This document shows, piece after piece, positions 52,362-63,915 of a DNA stretch of 64,000 nucleotides. Below the pieces are notes generated by a model. It saw only the letters and a list, made by a program, of their open reading frames with translations. It ran no database searches and was not told where the DNA came from. The first letter of the stretch is position 1; every line of letters begins with the position of its first letter. This DNA comes from Cordylochernes scorpioides. Lineage: Eukaryota; Arthropoda; Arachnida; Pseudoscorpiones; Chernetidae. The stretch spans positions 111,721,530 through 111,785,529 of the forward strand of contig CP092863.1 in assembly GCA_030710605.1 (NCBI GenBank), given 5' to 3'. The translations under genes and the position numbers were made by a program.

Positions 52362-53361
52362 CAATCTCCCCACCTTTACAAACACTCGTCGATCACCCCG
52401 CTGTCAGCTGGCGTCCACTTTACAGAAACCTTCCGCCGCGCCGACGTCACGTCCTTTCCGATCACGTGACCGACGTCACATCCTCCCTGCGGAATGTAAA
52501 CAAACCCGCCGTCACTTTTCGCGTGTCACCACACTTAAAGTTACTTTCTGGAACATACACTCACACACACTCGCATACATTCACGCACCTATATAGTTTT
52601 GGCAACCTTATGACCTACGACCCTATAATAAACAAAGATTGGACATTGTTATGTAAAAAAATATTCTTCTTTTGTGTATATTTTTGTTAACCAATTTTAA
52701 AGGACTTGTACACAACCAGCACTTTTATTTTTTTTTATTTTTATTTTTTTTATTCCCACCATCCATGTCTATCACCCTTTCAATTTCTTAATCACCTCAA
52801 GTTTATTTTTTCCTTTTATTGTTTAAACCTTGTTTTGTCCTAACTGAATGAACAACTGACCTGACGCAATACTTCTCATGTATCAGCCTTCAGTTATCAT
52901 ACAGGAGCTTTGATTTCTTTTTTTATGTTTTGTTTATATTTTTTCACCGCCCCAAAGGCTAATCAGATTTCTTTTTTCTTTTTTTTTTCCCTCCATCACC
53001 AAATTTTATTGTCTATAGTTTTCTTTTTATTTCTGTTAATGTCTTATATGTTTTGTTTGGATTGCACCTCATAGAGTTTCCCTTGCTGTGGGTTTCCACA
53101 CAGCAAGATTGAACACCTATGCAGGCAAGATTTTTTTTTTCCTCCAAAAAATTATCATATTTTTTCCTAGTTTAGCAAGCACCCCTATCTACTCAAATTT
53201 CTTTTTATTACTTATTTCCATCATTTACTTTCTCCCCAATTGTATCTAACCACTCACTATTTTAAAAAAATTTTATTTTTTTTTTTCCCAAAAAATTATT
53301 TTTCTTTTTTCAGAATTTAATACAGATCCCTTTTAAAATTCTTATTCATAGGGGGCGCATC
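52362..53361 (+). other. 3' untranslated region of the Ty3/gypsy element
   Basis: Starts C-rich (GACGTCAC words at 52441, 52469) and becomes T-rich. No envelope-like frame. Ends with the purine tract GGGGGCG just before the 3' LTR, probably the polypurine primer. Confidence 0.7.
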
Positions 53362-53998
53362 TGTAATATTATAAAGAATATTGTCTAATAAATAATTATG
53401 TACCATGTTGGATATAATGTATTCTGTATGGATTCAAATAAAGATGGCAGTCAAAGGACGTGGAGATGAAGAAGTAGAAGAGAAAAGAACGACAGATCCA
53501 AGTCGTGTATCTAGGTCACTTAGAACAAAGAGGCCCTCATATTCCAGAGTTGAATGTCCTGAGAGATTGGGATGTTAGGCAAAGCTCCTTCCCGACCAAA
53601 TTCACCATCATGGCCGACAGAGACAGGGACCAATCAAAGGTCAAGCAGGGTCCCACATGACCCAAGCCGGGGGGTGGGGCAACCGGCAGTTCGGTCGGTG
53701 TAACGTGTGTGTCAAGACGTGTGTGTGCATCTTCTAAAAGTAGTGCCTCGAGGTCCAAGATGTGAGTCATCTCAATCCAATTTAATCGCGAAAATCCTTC
53801 CATCTCCTCTCCCGAGCCGCCAATGATTAATATTCCGAGGTGTTTTGTGATTCATTAATCGATATAGTGTGCCGATTTTTCATCCACCGCCATCGATAAC
53901 GACTGCCCAAACATACAAAACCCCATCCACTCCCGAGGATTCTCAGGACAAAGCACTTTATCACAGTGAAGTCGACAAGCATTTTTTTTTATATTATA
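53362..53998 (+). repeat. 3' LTR of the Ty3/gypsy element
   Basis: Begins TGTAATATTATAAAGAATAT, contains AAATAAAGATGG (possible polyadenylation signal) and ends ATATTATA before the TACTAGCCG repeat. It reads CACCATCATGGCCGACAG where the 5' LTR reads CACCATATTTTCTGGCCG. Confidence 0.92.
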
Positions 53999-54000
53999 TA

Positions 54001-54210
54001 TACTAGCCGAATGACCCGGGCAACGCCCGTGTTTTACCCGACTGTAGATGTTACAAGGGTGATCCTTAGGTCGCTGGTTCAAATCCGGCTCGAAGGAGTT
54101 TTTTTATTTTTTTATTTTATTTTTATTGGCTGCCGGCGAGCACGTGACCTCCCTGTGCGCGCGCATCCGTGACAGAGGCCGATGAGGAAAGACGGTCGTG
54201 ACTATATATA
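54001..54210 (+). repeat. CTAGCCG dispersed repeat with T-rich insertion
   Basis: Same as 14383-14565 (GGTTCAAATCCGGCTCGA) but with about 30 bp of T-rich sequence at 54097-54130. The retroelement inserted in or directly beside it. Confidence 0.7.
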
Positions 54211-54212
54211 TA

Positions 54213-56160
54213 CTAGACGAATGACCCGGGCAAAGCCCGTGTTTTACCCGATTGAATGTTTTTATTCCAATAATATTTGTTTCAATTATAAATTGGAGCC
54301 GTGGATGTCACTCTTGTGAAACGTCCCGCTCCAAACTTTACATGTACATTAGGTCAGCTGGTATTACCCCTCATTTTCACCGCTAGAGGCGCGAGCTAAT
54401 TAACTTTTTGTAAATATACATAATTATCAAATTATAAAACTATTTTAGAGGCGTAATATTCTTTTTAAAATAAAACAATTTCTACTGTCCTTACTGCGAT
54501 GGAAAAATTAAAGGGAGGGCCTGGCTCATCAGTGGTGAACCCTCCCAGCGGTTTCGCCAGTTTAATCTACCATACCGCTGTTATATTGCTTTTTTGGAAC
54601 TTCCTTTTATAGGTGACTGTTGTAAGACTCTTGGAATGGGTATTTTAGAAGAACTATGGACATAAGCTTTTAGGACAGCAGAATTAAATATAATTATAAA
54701 TATATAATATGCTTCGAGCAATCGCTCTTCCGCAAATATCAAATTGTGTCTTTTATTAGAACAATAATGTTACGATGTACTAGAGCGCCATCTGTTATCA
54801 AATTATAAAACTATTTTAGAGGCGTAATATTCTTTTTAAAATAAAACAATTTCTACTGTCCTTACTGCGATGGAAAAATTAAAGGGAGGGCCTGGCTCAT
54901 CAGTGGTGAACCCTCCCAGCTGATGAGCCAGGCCCTCCCTTTAATTTTTCCATCGCAGTAAGGACAGTAGAAATTGTTTTATTTTAAAAAGAATATTACG
55001 CCTCTAAAATAGTTTTATAATTTGATAACAGATGGCGCTCTAGTACATCGTAACATTATTGTTCTAATAAAAGACACAATTTGATATTTGCGGAAGAGCG
55101 ATTGCTCGAAGCATATTATATATTTATAATTATATTTAATTCTGCTGTCCTAAAAGCTTATGTCCATAGTTCTTCTAAAATACCCATTCCAAGAGTCTTA
55201 CAACAGTCACCTATAAAAGGAAGTTCCAAAAAAGCAATATAACAGCGGTATGGTAGATTAAACTGGCGAAACCGCTGGGAGGGTTCACCACTGATGAGCC
55301 AGGCCCTCCCTTTAATTTTTCCATCGCAGTAAGGACAGTAGAAATTGTTTTATTTTAAAAAGAATATTACGCCTCTAAAATAGTTTTATAATTTGATAAC
55401 AGATGGCGCTCTAGTACATCGTAACATACATAATTATAAAGATAGAAGCTTCTATAGAAGATAATGATCATAATGATGATGCGCGCGCATCCGTGACAGC
55501 GATGAGGAATTGAGGAAAGACGGTCGTGACTATATTATACGAATGACCCGGGCAACGCCCGTGTTTTACCCGATTGAATGTTTTTATTCCAATACTATTT
55601 GTTACAATTATAAATTGGAGCCGTGGATGTCACTCTTGTGAAACGTCCCGCTCCAAACTTTACATGTACATTAGGTCAGCTGGTATTACCCCTCATTTTC
55701 ACCGCTAGAGGCGCGAGCGAATTAACTTTTTGTAAATATACATAATTATAAAGATAGAAGCTTCTATAGAAGATAATGATCATAATGATGATGCGCGCGC
55801 ATCCGTGACAGCGATGAGGAATTGAGGAAAGACGGTCGTGACTATATTATACGAATGACACGGGCAACGCCCGTGTTTTACCCGATTGAATGTTTTTATT
55901 CCAATACTATTTGTTACGATTATAAATTGGAGCCGTGGATGTCACTCTTGTGAAACGTCCCGCTCCAAACTTTACATGTACATAAGGTCAGCTGGTATTA
56001 CCCCTCATTTTCACCGCTAGAGGCGCGAGCGAATTGACTTTTTGTAAATATACATAATTATAAAGATAGAAGCTTCTATAGAAGATAATGATCATAATGA
56101 TGATGCGCGCGCATCCGTGAAATGAGGAATTGAGGAAAGACGGTCGTGACTATATATATT
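54213..56160 (+). repeat. 312-bp tandem repeat, ~3 copies, interrupted by the palindrome
   Basis: The unit contains ACGAATGACCCGGGCAACGC, CCGATTGAATGTTTTTATTC, GGAGCCGTGGATGTCACTCT, CGCTAGAGGCGCGAGC and GATAGAAGCTTCTATAGAAG. GATAGAAG begins at 55441, 55753 and 56065, i.e. every 312 bp. The first copy (54213-54432) is cut by the foldback insertion and continues at 55425. Short AAAGACGGTCGTGACTATAT tails recur at 56130 and 56275. Related single copy at 57131. Confidence 0.9.
54433..55424. mobile_element. ~1-kb near-perfect palindrome (foldback family 1, double unit)
   Basis: Two head-to-head units: the left arm 54433-54909 is mirrored at 54926-55410 around a 16-bp loop (TGGTGAACCCTCCCAG). ATACATAATTAT stands on both sides (54421-54432 and 55425-55436), a 12-bp target duplication confirmed by the empty 312-bp unit (GTAAATATACATAATTATAA at about 55733). 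The left end lacks the ~30 bp end word (AACAGATGGCGCTCTAGTAC) present on the right, as if 5'-truncated. Each arm carries the core boxes GGCGAAAC and CTGATGAG. Confidence 0.9.
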
Positions 56161-56297
56161 AATAATAATAATAAAAATAATATAATAATAATAATTATTA
56201 TTATTATTATCATTAGATAATGATAATGATCATAATGATGATGCGCGCGCATCCGTGACATGATTGACGGTGGAAAGACGGTCGTGACTATATATGT

Positions 56298-56365
<68 letters not shown>

Positions 56366-57130
56366 GCCGAGTTTTCGAGCACATTTCTGATCTTTTACAG
56401 GAGTAGCTCATTTTTTTCTCCAGTAGAGGGTCAGAAATTATAGAAAGTTCGACTAAATAAAAAAAAACCTTACAAGAAACTTTTCACCTCATGATTTCGT
56501 ACTTTTGATAATAAACTGGTCCAGCATATTTTCCAACTTATACCATGATTATTTCGCCGTAGAAAGAAACTTATCCCCAAATGTATGGGTTATTATAAAT
56601 ATTGTAACTGGATAAGTGTTGTAAAAATATTCTGTTGTTAGTTTATCAACTAAAATATTGGGTTACGTCATATATATATATATATGTGTGATATAAAAAT
56701 ATGTTTTTATTTAAAATTATTATTTCATAGATTCAAATATTCTGTTAAGTATACCACCAGATGTCGCAACCTCCCTTTATATAACCTATTGTTGTTGTTT
56801 CCCGTTGGCCGGCTCAAACCTTTTGTAAATTATGTAAATAAGTTTTTCATTTCTTTATTTTTACGCCTCAAATCAGGTATTTATTCCTTAATTATGTTTC
56901 ATTAGCACAATTAAAGAAAATTGTGATTCCAAATTAATTTTATTTAATTATTACCACAACTGCAAAACAATATCGTTAAATACTCATGTATAGCAAAATC
57001 AAGCAACAAATAATAATTCTATATAACTCTAATTACAAAATCAACAGAAGAAAATCTTTTTTTTTTCCTAATATATATATATATAGGTTATAGGTATTCT
57101 CCTGCTCTCTCTCTCTCTCTTTTATATATA
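56161..57130. other. Simple repeats and AT-rich DNA
   Basis: (AAT)n near 56160-56215, (TA)n at 56297-56365, short (TA)n at 56672 and (CT)n at 57104-57120. CCACCAGATGTCGC at 56754 is one base off the CTCF-like word. No gene. Confidence 0.6.
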
Positions 57131-57385
57131 CACTAGCCGAATGACCCGGGCAACGCCCGTGTTTTACCCTATTGAATGTTTTGATTCAAATACTATTTGT
57201 TACAATTATAAATTGGCGCCTTAAATAAATGCATATATTAGTTAATAACTATAGCCTATGTGCTTTATCTGTCGATGTACTGTTGGCTTCCATAGGCGTC
57301 TCTTACTGGTAAAAAGAAAGAGAGGATTCCATTTGGTTATTAACTAATATATGCATTTATTTAAGGAGCGACCCGCTCCAACACA
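57131..57385 (+). repeat. CTAGCCG/312-bp-type unit with an inserted inverted repeat
   Basis: The unit (TAGCCGAATGACCCGGGCAA... AATTGG) is interrupted at 57215 by an element with inverted arms CTTAAATAAATGCATATATT (57219) and AATATATGCATTTATTTAAG (57345) and resumes as GGAGCGACCCGCTCCAAC. A run of about 20 G follows at 57400-57419. Confidence 0.7.
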
Positions 57386-57990
57386 ATAGTTACAGAAATG
57401 GGGGGGGGGGGGGGGGGGGCAAAGGTGGCGTGATCGTAGCCGACCAATAGGAGGACGCCATTCCAAAAAAAAAAAAAGCAAACCGTGACAGAGGCCACGC
57501 ATGACGCTCGTAACTGTATATAGAATATATATATTCCGATATTATAAAGGGAACCATTAAGAAAGCTTGTTATATGTAAATAAATGAGAAGGATATAGGA
57601 CAAAATATGAGATCGTCAATCTGATGTAATACACCACCACCAGATTAATTCGATGGGGTGTGGATGGGTGACCTCCGTCGTCAACAGGTCGGTTTGTCTG
57701 CTGGCCATTAGGGTGGGGGAGGAAGTTTGGCCATTACAGGGCACGCAACGGGCTCGTTAACGTGCAGTCCCTAGGGGGGAGGGGGGTAGTAATCCCCACC
57801 ACCTGGACCCTGGACTGGGCGGGATTTAGGTCTTTATCGAACCCCTAGAGTCCTGTGATACTCCTGGATCCTTCTTCTTCTTCTCTCTCCTCACTACTGA
57901 TGTGGTGGTATATTCTGTGGTAATAGTTTCTCTAGATGTTATTTTGAGTTGGAAAGTTGTTCGCGAAGATCAACAATACCATTTAAATAA
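57386..57990. other. Intergenic; G-runs and a GC-richer stretch
   Basis: 57600-57850 is G-rich on the plus strand (GTGGATGGGTGACCTCCG, AGTCCCTAGGGGGGAGGGGG) and has no frame with a recognisable domain. Confidence 0.4.
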
Positions 57991-58315
57991 ATAAATTTTA
58001 TTACCATCCATCTTTGAAATTGTATACAAATAAATTTACTGGCAATGTGTTACTTTTAAATAATATTGTCGCAAAGTATGTAAAGTTATTAACAGAGTAT
58101 CATTTTGGATGTTTATATTTTGTTACTCTGTAAACTTCCCTCATTGCTTATCTTTTTGTTTATTATTCATAGTTTGTTCTTGCCTTAAATAAATTTCTGT
58201 CTTATTCTGAAGTTTGTCTTCCCTAATTTTCTACTTGAAAATATCATCAAATATTATTTAAAATAAACACATTGCTAGTAAATTTATTTGTACAAAATTT
58301 TAAATACCATTTAAA
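57991..58315. mobile_element. Foldback family 1 relative with a solo-LTR-like repeat inserted in its centre
   Basis: Arms 57991-58062 and 58242-58315 (TACAAATAAATTTACTGGCA / TAGTAAATTTATTTGTACAA) resemble 20195 and 21484. The centre 58064-58240 is the LTR-like repeat also seen at 32071 (TTTGTTACTCTGTAAACTTC, GTTTGTCTTCCCTAATTTTC). ATAT flanks it on both sides. Confidence 0.7.
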
Positions 58316-58369
58316 TAGATAAATTTCTTTATTTTCCTAATTTCTTTATATTTGGAGAGCTTTAAAAGC

Positions 58370-58548
58370 AAGTCGGTGGACGAGAGGTAACACCCTCGAT
58401 TCCCGACAGTCATGAACCGGGATTGAATCCCGCGTTAATATTTTGTTCAATATGTGAATTCACATATTATTCATTGTTGCAATTATCATAAACTAGGTTG
58501 CTCTTGTTGAGCGGTACCTAATAAAGTGATTTTGGAACCGAATTGGAG
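58370..58548 (+). mobile_element. tRNA-derived SINE, type B
   Basis: AAGTCGGTGGACGAGAGGTA head, CATGAACCGGGATTGAATCC, GAGCGGTACCTAATAAAGTG, TTTTGGAACCG. Very close to the 36520 copy. 58550-58715 beyond it has (TA)n and a foldback 2 word (CTGATTGTGCAACTAAAATT). Confidence 0.85.
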
Positions 58549-58719
58549 AGCTTTAGGACCTGGTGCCGTAGAATAACGTATCATTCTATAAAATATTGCT
58601 ATTTCTATTTACATATATCATATATATGTATATATATATATAAAGGCATCTTCTGATTGTGCAACTAAAATTTGCTGATGTTTATGTCTTTTTTTTTTTA
58701 GTTAACTACCTGATCCTAA

Positions 58720-59410
58720 TACAATTTCACGTTGTGTTAGTCCTTTGAGTTTGGACGTAACCTTTTGATAGCTTGAACAACTTTAGGAAGCCATTCCTCA
58801 ATGTACCACTTGGCAGTGATTGTGTTTTGATTTTCCAGTACCGCACGACTCACAACTCCTCTGGCAGTAAAGAAGACGGCTAACATTTTTTTCTTAATGG
58901 ATCTTTATTTTCCTACAGACACAGGCGTGCTTCCACCTTCAAAGATCCATAATTTGTTCTGGGATTTAGTAGACACGTCAAAATAATAAATCCAAGTTTC
59001 ATCACCTGTTATGATGCTATTGACATAACGAGATGATCTATTATCAAACCTTTTGAGCATCTCTCGGCACCATGAAACACGTCATCTGTTCATCAGTTAA
59101 GAAATGGGGAACCCATAGGGAACAAACTTTACTCACTTTTAGATGGTCGTGCAGAATGGAATGAATTGCTGGTGCAGGAATGTCTCCTCTATCTGGCGAT
59201 AAGTTATATGTCGACCAGTCTCCAATAATATCTTGACAGCACAGCAATGTTTTCCTCATTAACTGACGAAGCTGGACGTCCTGACCTTGGCACGTCTCTT
59301 ATACCATATTTTCCTCGCAGAAATTCACGATACCACCTGAATATGGTAGTACGATGTGGACAATCATTTCCCAGTACAGGAGTCATTTCTTACAAACATT
59401 CTTCAATGCC
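58720..59410 (-). pseudogene. Mariner-like transposase pseudogene (fourth lineage)
   Basis: Minus-strand frames: LGNDCPHRTTIFRWYREFLR and GIRDVPRSGRPASSV (N-terminal HTH and GRP linker, near 59380-59260), VPHFLTDEQ, IITGDETWIYYFDVSTKSQN with the first catalytic D (58985-59030), LWIFEGGSTPVSVGK, and KKKMLAVFFTARGVVSRAVL near 58850. No second or third catalytic motif follows before 58720. Stops and shifts break the frame several times. Termini were not identified, so this is an old internal fragment. 59411-59820 beyond it is AT-rich with nothing recognised. Confidence 0.8.
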
Positions 59411-59819
59411 AAAACCACGTTCAAAGTTATATCACAAATTGACTCGGTATTCAATTTTACAAGTAGACATTATTAATATGTTATCACTCCACAGTTCAAA
59501 GAATACTAACATATAGCAAATGGAATTTTGACTTCAGTTCAAATATAAACAAGACTCAACAAGTTCAACTCGTCCTCACGTTGGAGCACGTGTTGGAGCG
59601 TATTGCAAACCTTTCCTAGTTCCCTTTGTACAATCGAAGAAACTTTTTAGCCTTATTTATTGTAGTGTATCTACCTAGCTATTTTCTTTTGTAACTAAAC
59701 CTTAAATCACTAAAATTTGATTTCATAAATGCTTAGCATACTCTAAATATGCTTCTAAATATGAGAATCAGAGAAAAACATTTTTTAAAAACTTTCTAAT
59801 ATTTTATTAATTGTTTAAA

Positions 59820-60165
59820 TATAAAGATTGTAGAACGAAGTTTGACAAGTTTTACCGCAAATGTTTCTTTTGAACGAAAAATCGTGATTTATTTTAAGGA
59901 GAAATAACGATTATTTCTAACCTTAGGGATGAAGTATGAAAGGATGAATTGTGAAGAGTAATGATGAACAGAAAAATTCGTCACTTATTTTTCCGTTCAT
60001 CATTGCTCTTCACAATTCATCCTTTCATATTTCATCCCTAAGGATAGAAATAGTCGTTATTTCTTCTTAAAATAATTTACGATTTTTCGTTCAAAAGAAA
60101 CATTTGCGTTAAAACTTGTCAAACATCGTTCTACAATCATAAGCCACATTATATTGTATTATAAA
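59820..60165. mobile_element. Foldback family 3 element
   Basis: Arms 59826-59985 and 59990-60145: GATTGTAGAACGAAGTTTGA, GCAAATGTTTCTTTTGAACG, CCTTAGGGATGAAGTATGAA with the inverse on the right, and a very short loop near CGTCACTTATTTTTCC. The tRNA-like insert seen in the 26210 copy is absent, giving an unoccupied comparison. Confidence 0.85.
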
Positions 60166-62740
60166 TATAAAGATTGTAACTCTCTCTCCCAATTTTTACT
60201 TTAACAAAATCTATCTAAATAAACTCCTTAATTCAAAACAATCAAGAATACTGTCAAAAATCAATAATTTTTCAATTCAATGAATATCAAAGATGAAAGC
60301 TTTCCTATTTAACATAGAGATTTTTCCATTTTTCTATTAATCCATAATAATTTATATATATAATTGGACACTCAACATCTCAAATGATATTGTATATTGG
60401 TTGACAAAAACAAGCCGTCGCGCAAATTTATCTGTGATCGAATTGTGCCGCTAACCATTTTCCTTCTTTTTTATTTATTCGTATGTGAATATCTTGTGTA
60501 ACATCTCCTTTTACCCCCCTCTCTAACCCCTTTTTCGCTCAAAAAGCATGTAGACGGTACTGATAAAATAAATTGAAAATATATCCCTATGCATTCGTAA
60601 CGAGGCTGAGCAATGTTCGAATCCTTATGAATTGGTTTTTGCAGTTTTCCCTCCTTCCTTACAGACATTCAATAAATATTAAAGTAGTTTCATTTGTAAA
60701 ACTAAACCTTTTTTTACCCCCTTCGTACTCAAAATTTAAATTGGAAAGAGAGATAGTCCTATCTAGATAATTTTTTTTTCTTTCTGTCTCTTTCCTATTG
60801 ACGCTTTACATGAATACCATTTCAATCTAACACAACATTGAAATTAGATTTTGTGAAATTTAGTAAAATTGAAAGCAAATTGGATTCTCTCTCTCTTCTC
60901 TAGCAATGGAAGTAGATTTCAAAAATTGAGTAGAGATTTTTCTCTCTTTTCCACACAGAGTGTATATCCTCTCTCACTTTTTTTTTCAAATTTCGATCAC
61001 AGAGTGGTTAAAAAAATAAAATATACCAATTCTTTTTTTTTTTTAGAATAGAAAAAAAAAGGTGAAACAAAACCCGAGATTTTTTAGATATATAAAAAAA
61101 GGCGTAGAATAAATTGAAGATGGGTATGTGCTCTCAAAATATAGTTAACATTTTTTTTTTTACAAAATAAAAAAAATTGACGATTTTTTTTTTTTTTTTT
61201 GAGTTGAAATAATGGAATATAAAATCAAAAATTGGACATTTAATCCTATAAAACATGGTTATGAATATGGTGAAAGTGTTTTTTTAACGTTTTCTATTTT
61301 CTCTGTGTTGAAGGAAAAAATAATAAAATGGAGAAAAGTTTTTGAGCATTTTTACGTTTTGATATGAAAAAAAAAAATGGATAATAGATGAGGAAGTTTT
61401 GATTGATGGAACCTATCATAGGAATATTGGGAGACGCCATTTTTTTTTTTTCAGAGTTGGAGGGGGTTCCTGTCCTCAGTGAAAAACCGATTAAACTTGC
61501 CAGAAGTCATTATATTTACAGAATTGGTATAGGAAAACGTCGTAAATATACTTTTTTTTTTAACAGAAACATTTTTTTTTCTCAAATTTTTAGTCCTATT
61601 TTCAATCTCAACATCCTTTTCCCCTCTTTCAACCCATCTACTTTCAATTTTTTTTTTTAATTTTCAAACAAATATTCGGCCACACTGACCTCTATGACGT
61701 CATACAAACAATGAAGTGTATTGGGGAGAGGGAAAAGAAGAAAAATCTTTTGGAAAGTTTTTGATAGAATTTTTTTTTCTCTCTTTTTTAAAAATATTTT
61801 TATAAATTTCAAACTCTCTAATTCTTTTTTTTTTCTTCTTCCTAAGAAATACTTTCAATTTACTTCAACTAAGAAAGTAATTTTTTAAATCTTTTTTTTT
61901 TCTAATAGTATAATTTGATATTGATTTTTTTAACTCTTGTGTGTTGTTTGTTATTATATTGGAAAAGTAGATTTTTACAAAAATTGAAATTGTTTTAACG
62001 AATCAAATGGATCCAACTTTCGTTTTACAAAAGTCAATTTAAATTGTAAACTTTTTGAAAAAAATAAGTTTATTGATTTGAAACTAAAATTGATTTTGAT
62101 GGATTAGAAATAATTTTCTTTTTTTTTTCTCCTTTAAATCGTGATATACATTTCATATACGTGGTATACAAAAAAAACTGGCTTTGATAGTAATCCTAGA
62201 AAGGCACAAGCGCAAAGAAAATTCTGAATAGTATTTTGCAAAAAAAAAAGATTACAGATTTATTTTAAAATAATCAAAGAGAAAGTGACGTATTTGTTTT
62301 AAAATAGCACCTTTCTATTACATTTTTTTTAATTTCACCTAAGCGAGCATTGTTTTCGGTCCCCCAAAAAAAAATCAATTTCATATAATTCACAGAAAAA
62401 AAGCAATAAAAATAAAATGACTGACAACCCTGTTATTCTATATTTAAAATAAAAATATTATATAAATAATAATTCTAATACAAATCTAACTATATATATT
62501 TTACGATTTTTATAAATAAGTTTTAAAAATAACCTATTTCTTCCTAGAGATGAGGAAAAGAAAATAATAATATTTACAAAAATGTACATTTATAAATAGC
62601 GATGTAGCCTGCACATCATGTACACCCTTCATTCTTCCCAGAGCAAACAAACAGACGAAATAATATAAAAAAGTGCAGTAGGACCGGACTATTTTAATTC
62701 TGTAATTAAGTGGAGAGAGAGAGGGCGCGGGCCCCGTTCT
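60166..62740. other. Homopolymer-rich AT DNA, no gene recognised
   Basis: Many A- and T-runs of 8-17 bases. Short frames (60573, 60869, 61403) consist mainly of Phe/Leu/Ser codons from T-runs and have no domain. None of this window's repeat families occurs here. Confidence 0.5.
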
Positions 62741-63095
62741 GTAACAAGTTAATTATCAACTAGGCTCTTCCCGTCATAATTGCCAAGATTTAATTCTGCG
62801 TGTTCAATTTTCCCGCTAATAGGATTGAGCTTTTTCCCTCCGCTATTTTTGGAAGGATTTTTAATTAGAGGCTTGTCTCCGAGGCCGCGTACCTCCCCTT
62901 CATTGGTGTCCTGGTAACCAACGCTAATATACCGCGCATAGCTATGCAAATCAAAAATGTTGTTTGTAAGTAGGCGTCGTTTTGTTCCCTCGATAGTTCC
63001 ATCAATAGTTGACCTCGATCGGATACAATTTGAACAATATTTAGAGATAGTAGGTATGAAAGAAGTTACTATCATTGTTTCAATTCCAGAATATG
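62741..63095. promoter_or_regulatory. Candidate conserved regulatory block
   Basis: Balanced, non-repetitive sequence in strongly AT-rich surroundings, with homeodomain-type TAATTA/TAATTG words (62752, 62778, 62862) and a perfect POU octamer ATGCAAAT at 62944. The minus-strand frame here has no domain. Inference from composition and motifs only. Confidence 0.3.
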
Positions 63096-63139
63096 CAAAT
63101 TAGTCGATCATTTTCCCATTTTTTTGGAATGGAAAATGA

Positions 63140-63535
63140 TGACACTACATTTATGAACAAAACTTAAGGAAGTTGTACCTTTTAGCATGTATATCGGGAT
63201 TGATACAATAACTCTGAAAGATACACTCATGGACAAAACTTAAGGAAGTTGTACCTTTTAGCATGTATTTCGGGATTCAGACAATAACTCTGAAAGATAC
63301 ACTCATGGACAAAACTTAAGGAAATTATACCTTTTAACATGTATATCGGGATTCAGACAATAACTCTGAAAGATACACTCATGGACAACACTTAAGGAAG
63401 TTGTACCTTTTAGCATGTATATCGGGATTTAGACAATAACTCTGAAAGATATTACAGTGACCTTTATTGAAGACATACGAGATAACCAAGTGTGAATAAC
63501 CTCTGTTCTCTTAAAAACACAGACGTACTATCTTC
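63140..63535 (+). repeat. 76-bp satellite array, ~4 units, in a Tc1-like MITE
   Basis: Units from TACATTTATGAACAAAACTT at 63146 through 63455, then the internal segment GACCTTTATTGAAGACATAC and loss of the inverted end near 63530. 63536-63910 holds no recognised feature. Confidence 0.9.
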
Positions 63536-63915
63536 AATTCAATCAATATTGTTACATTTAAAATGATAAATACCAAGATGACAAAACAATTATTATTCTT
63601 ATCAGAAAATAACAGTCCTTATTTTCACTAGAATATTTACATATAAAATCACAATTTGCAAATAAGATATCCATCCAAAGTTGGACACCCAGGATAAGTG
63701 ACCTGAAACCTTCCAAACACGACGCCTGTAAATGGGCTTTCACCTCAATACAACTTAATATTCTTTAATGACAAAGGAGGGGGGTATGTTTCTTGGCGGC
63801 TGTTTATTTCACATGTTAGCTTTTTATATTTCGCCAATTGACGTGTAAACATGTTGCATATAGCCGTGTATATATAAAATCGTTGCATATTGTCACGTAA
63901 GAAGATACATAAGTA

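Larger units (their letters stand above)
46847..53998 (+). mobile_element. Ty3/gypsy LTR retrotransposon, apparently full length
   Basis: About 7.15 kb: LTR, gag (47501-48496), pol (48426-52361) in a different frame, a 1-kb T-rich untranslated region, a short purine tract (AGGGGGCG before 53362) and LTR. Both ends lie in TA-rich DNA, so the target duplication cannot be fixed exactly. All frames are open. Retroelements of this type reverse-transcribe in virus-like particles and integrate via the DDE integrase. Confidence 0.93.

Noticed and set aside
52362-53361. Envelope gene downstream of pol
   Set aside because: No open frame of useful length; the region is T-rich untranslated sequence. The only membrane-like sequence is inside the pol frame.
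62749-63075. 108-codon minus-strand frame as a gene
   Set aside because: No domain, no codon bias, and regulatory-type motifs in the same block; a protein is not supported.
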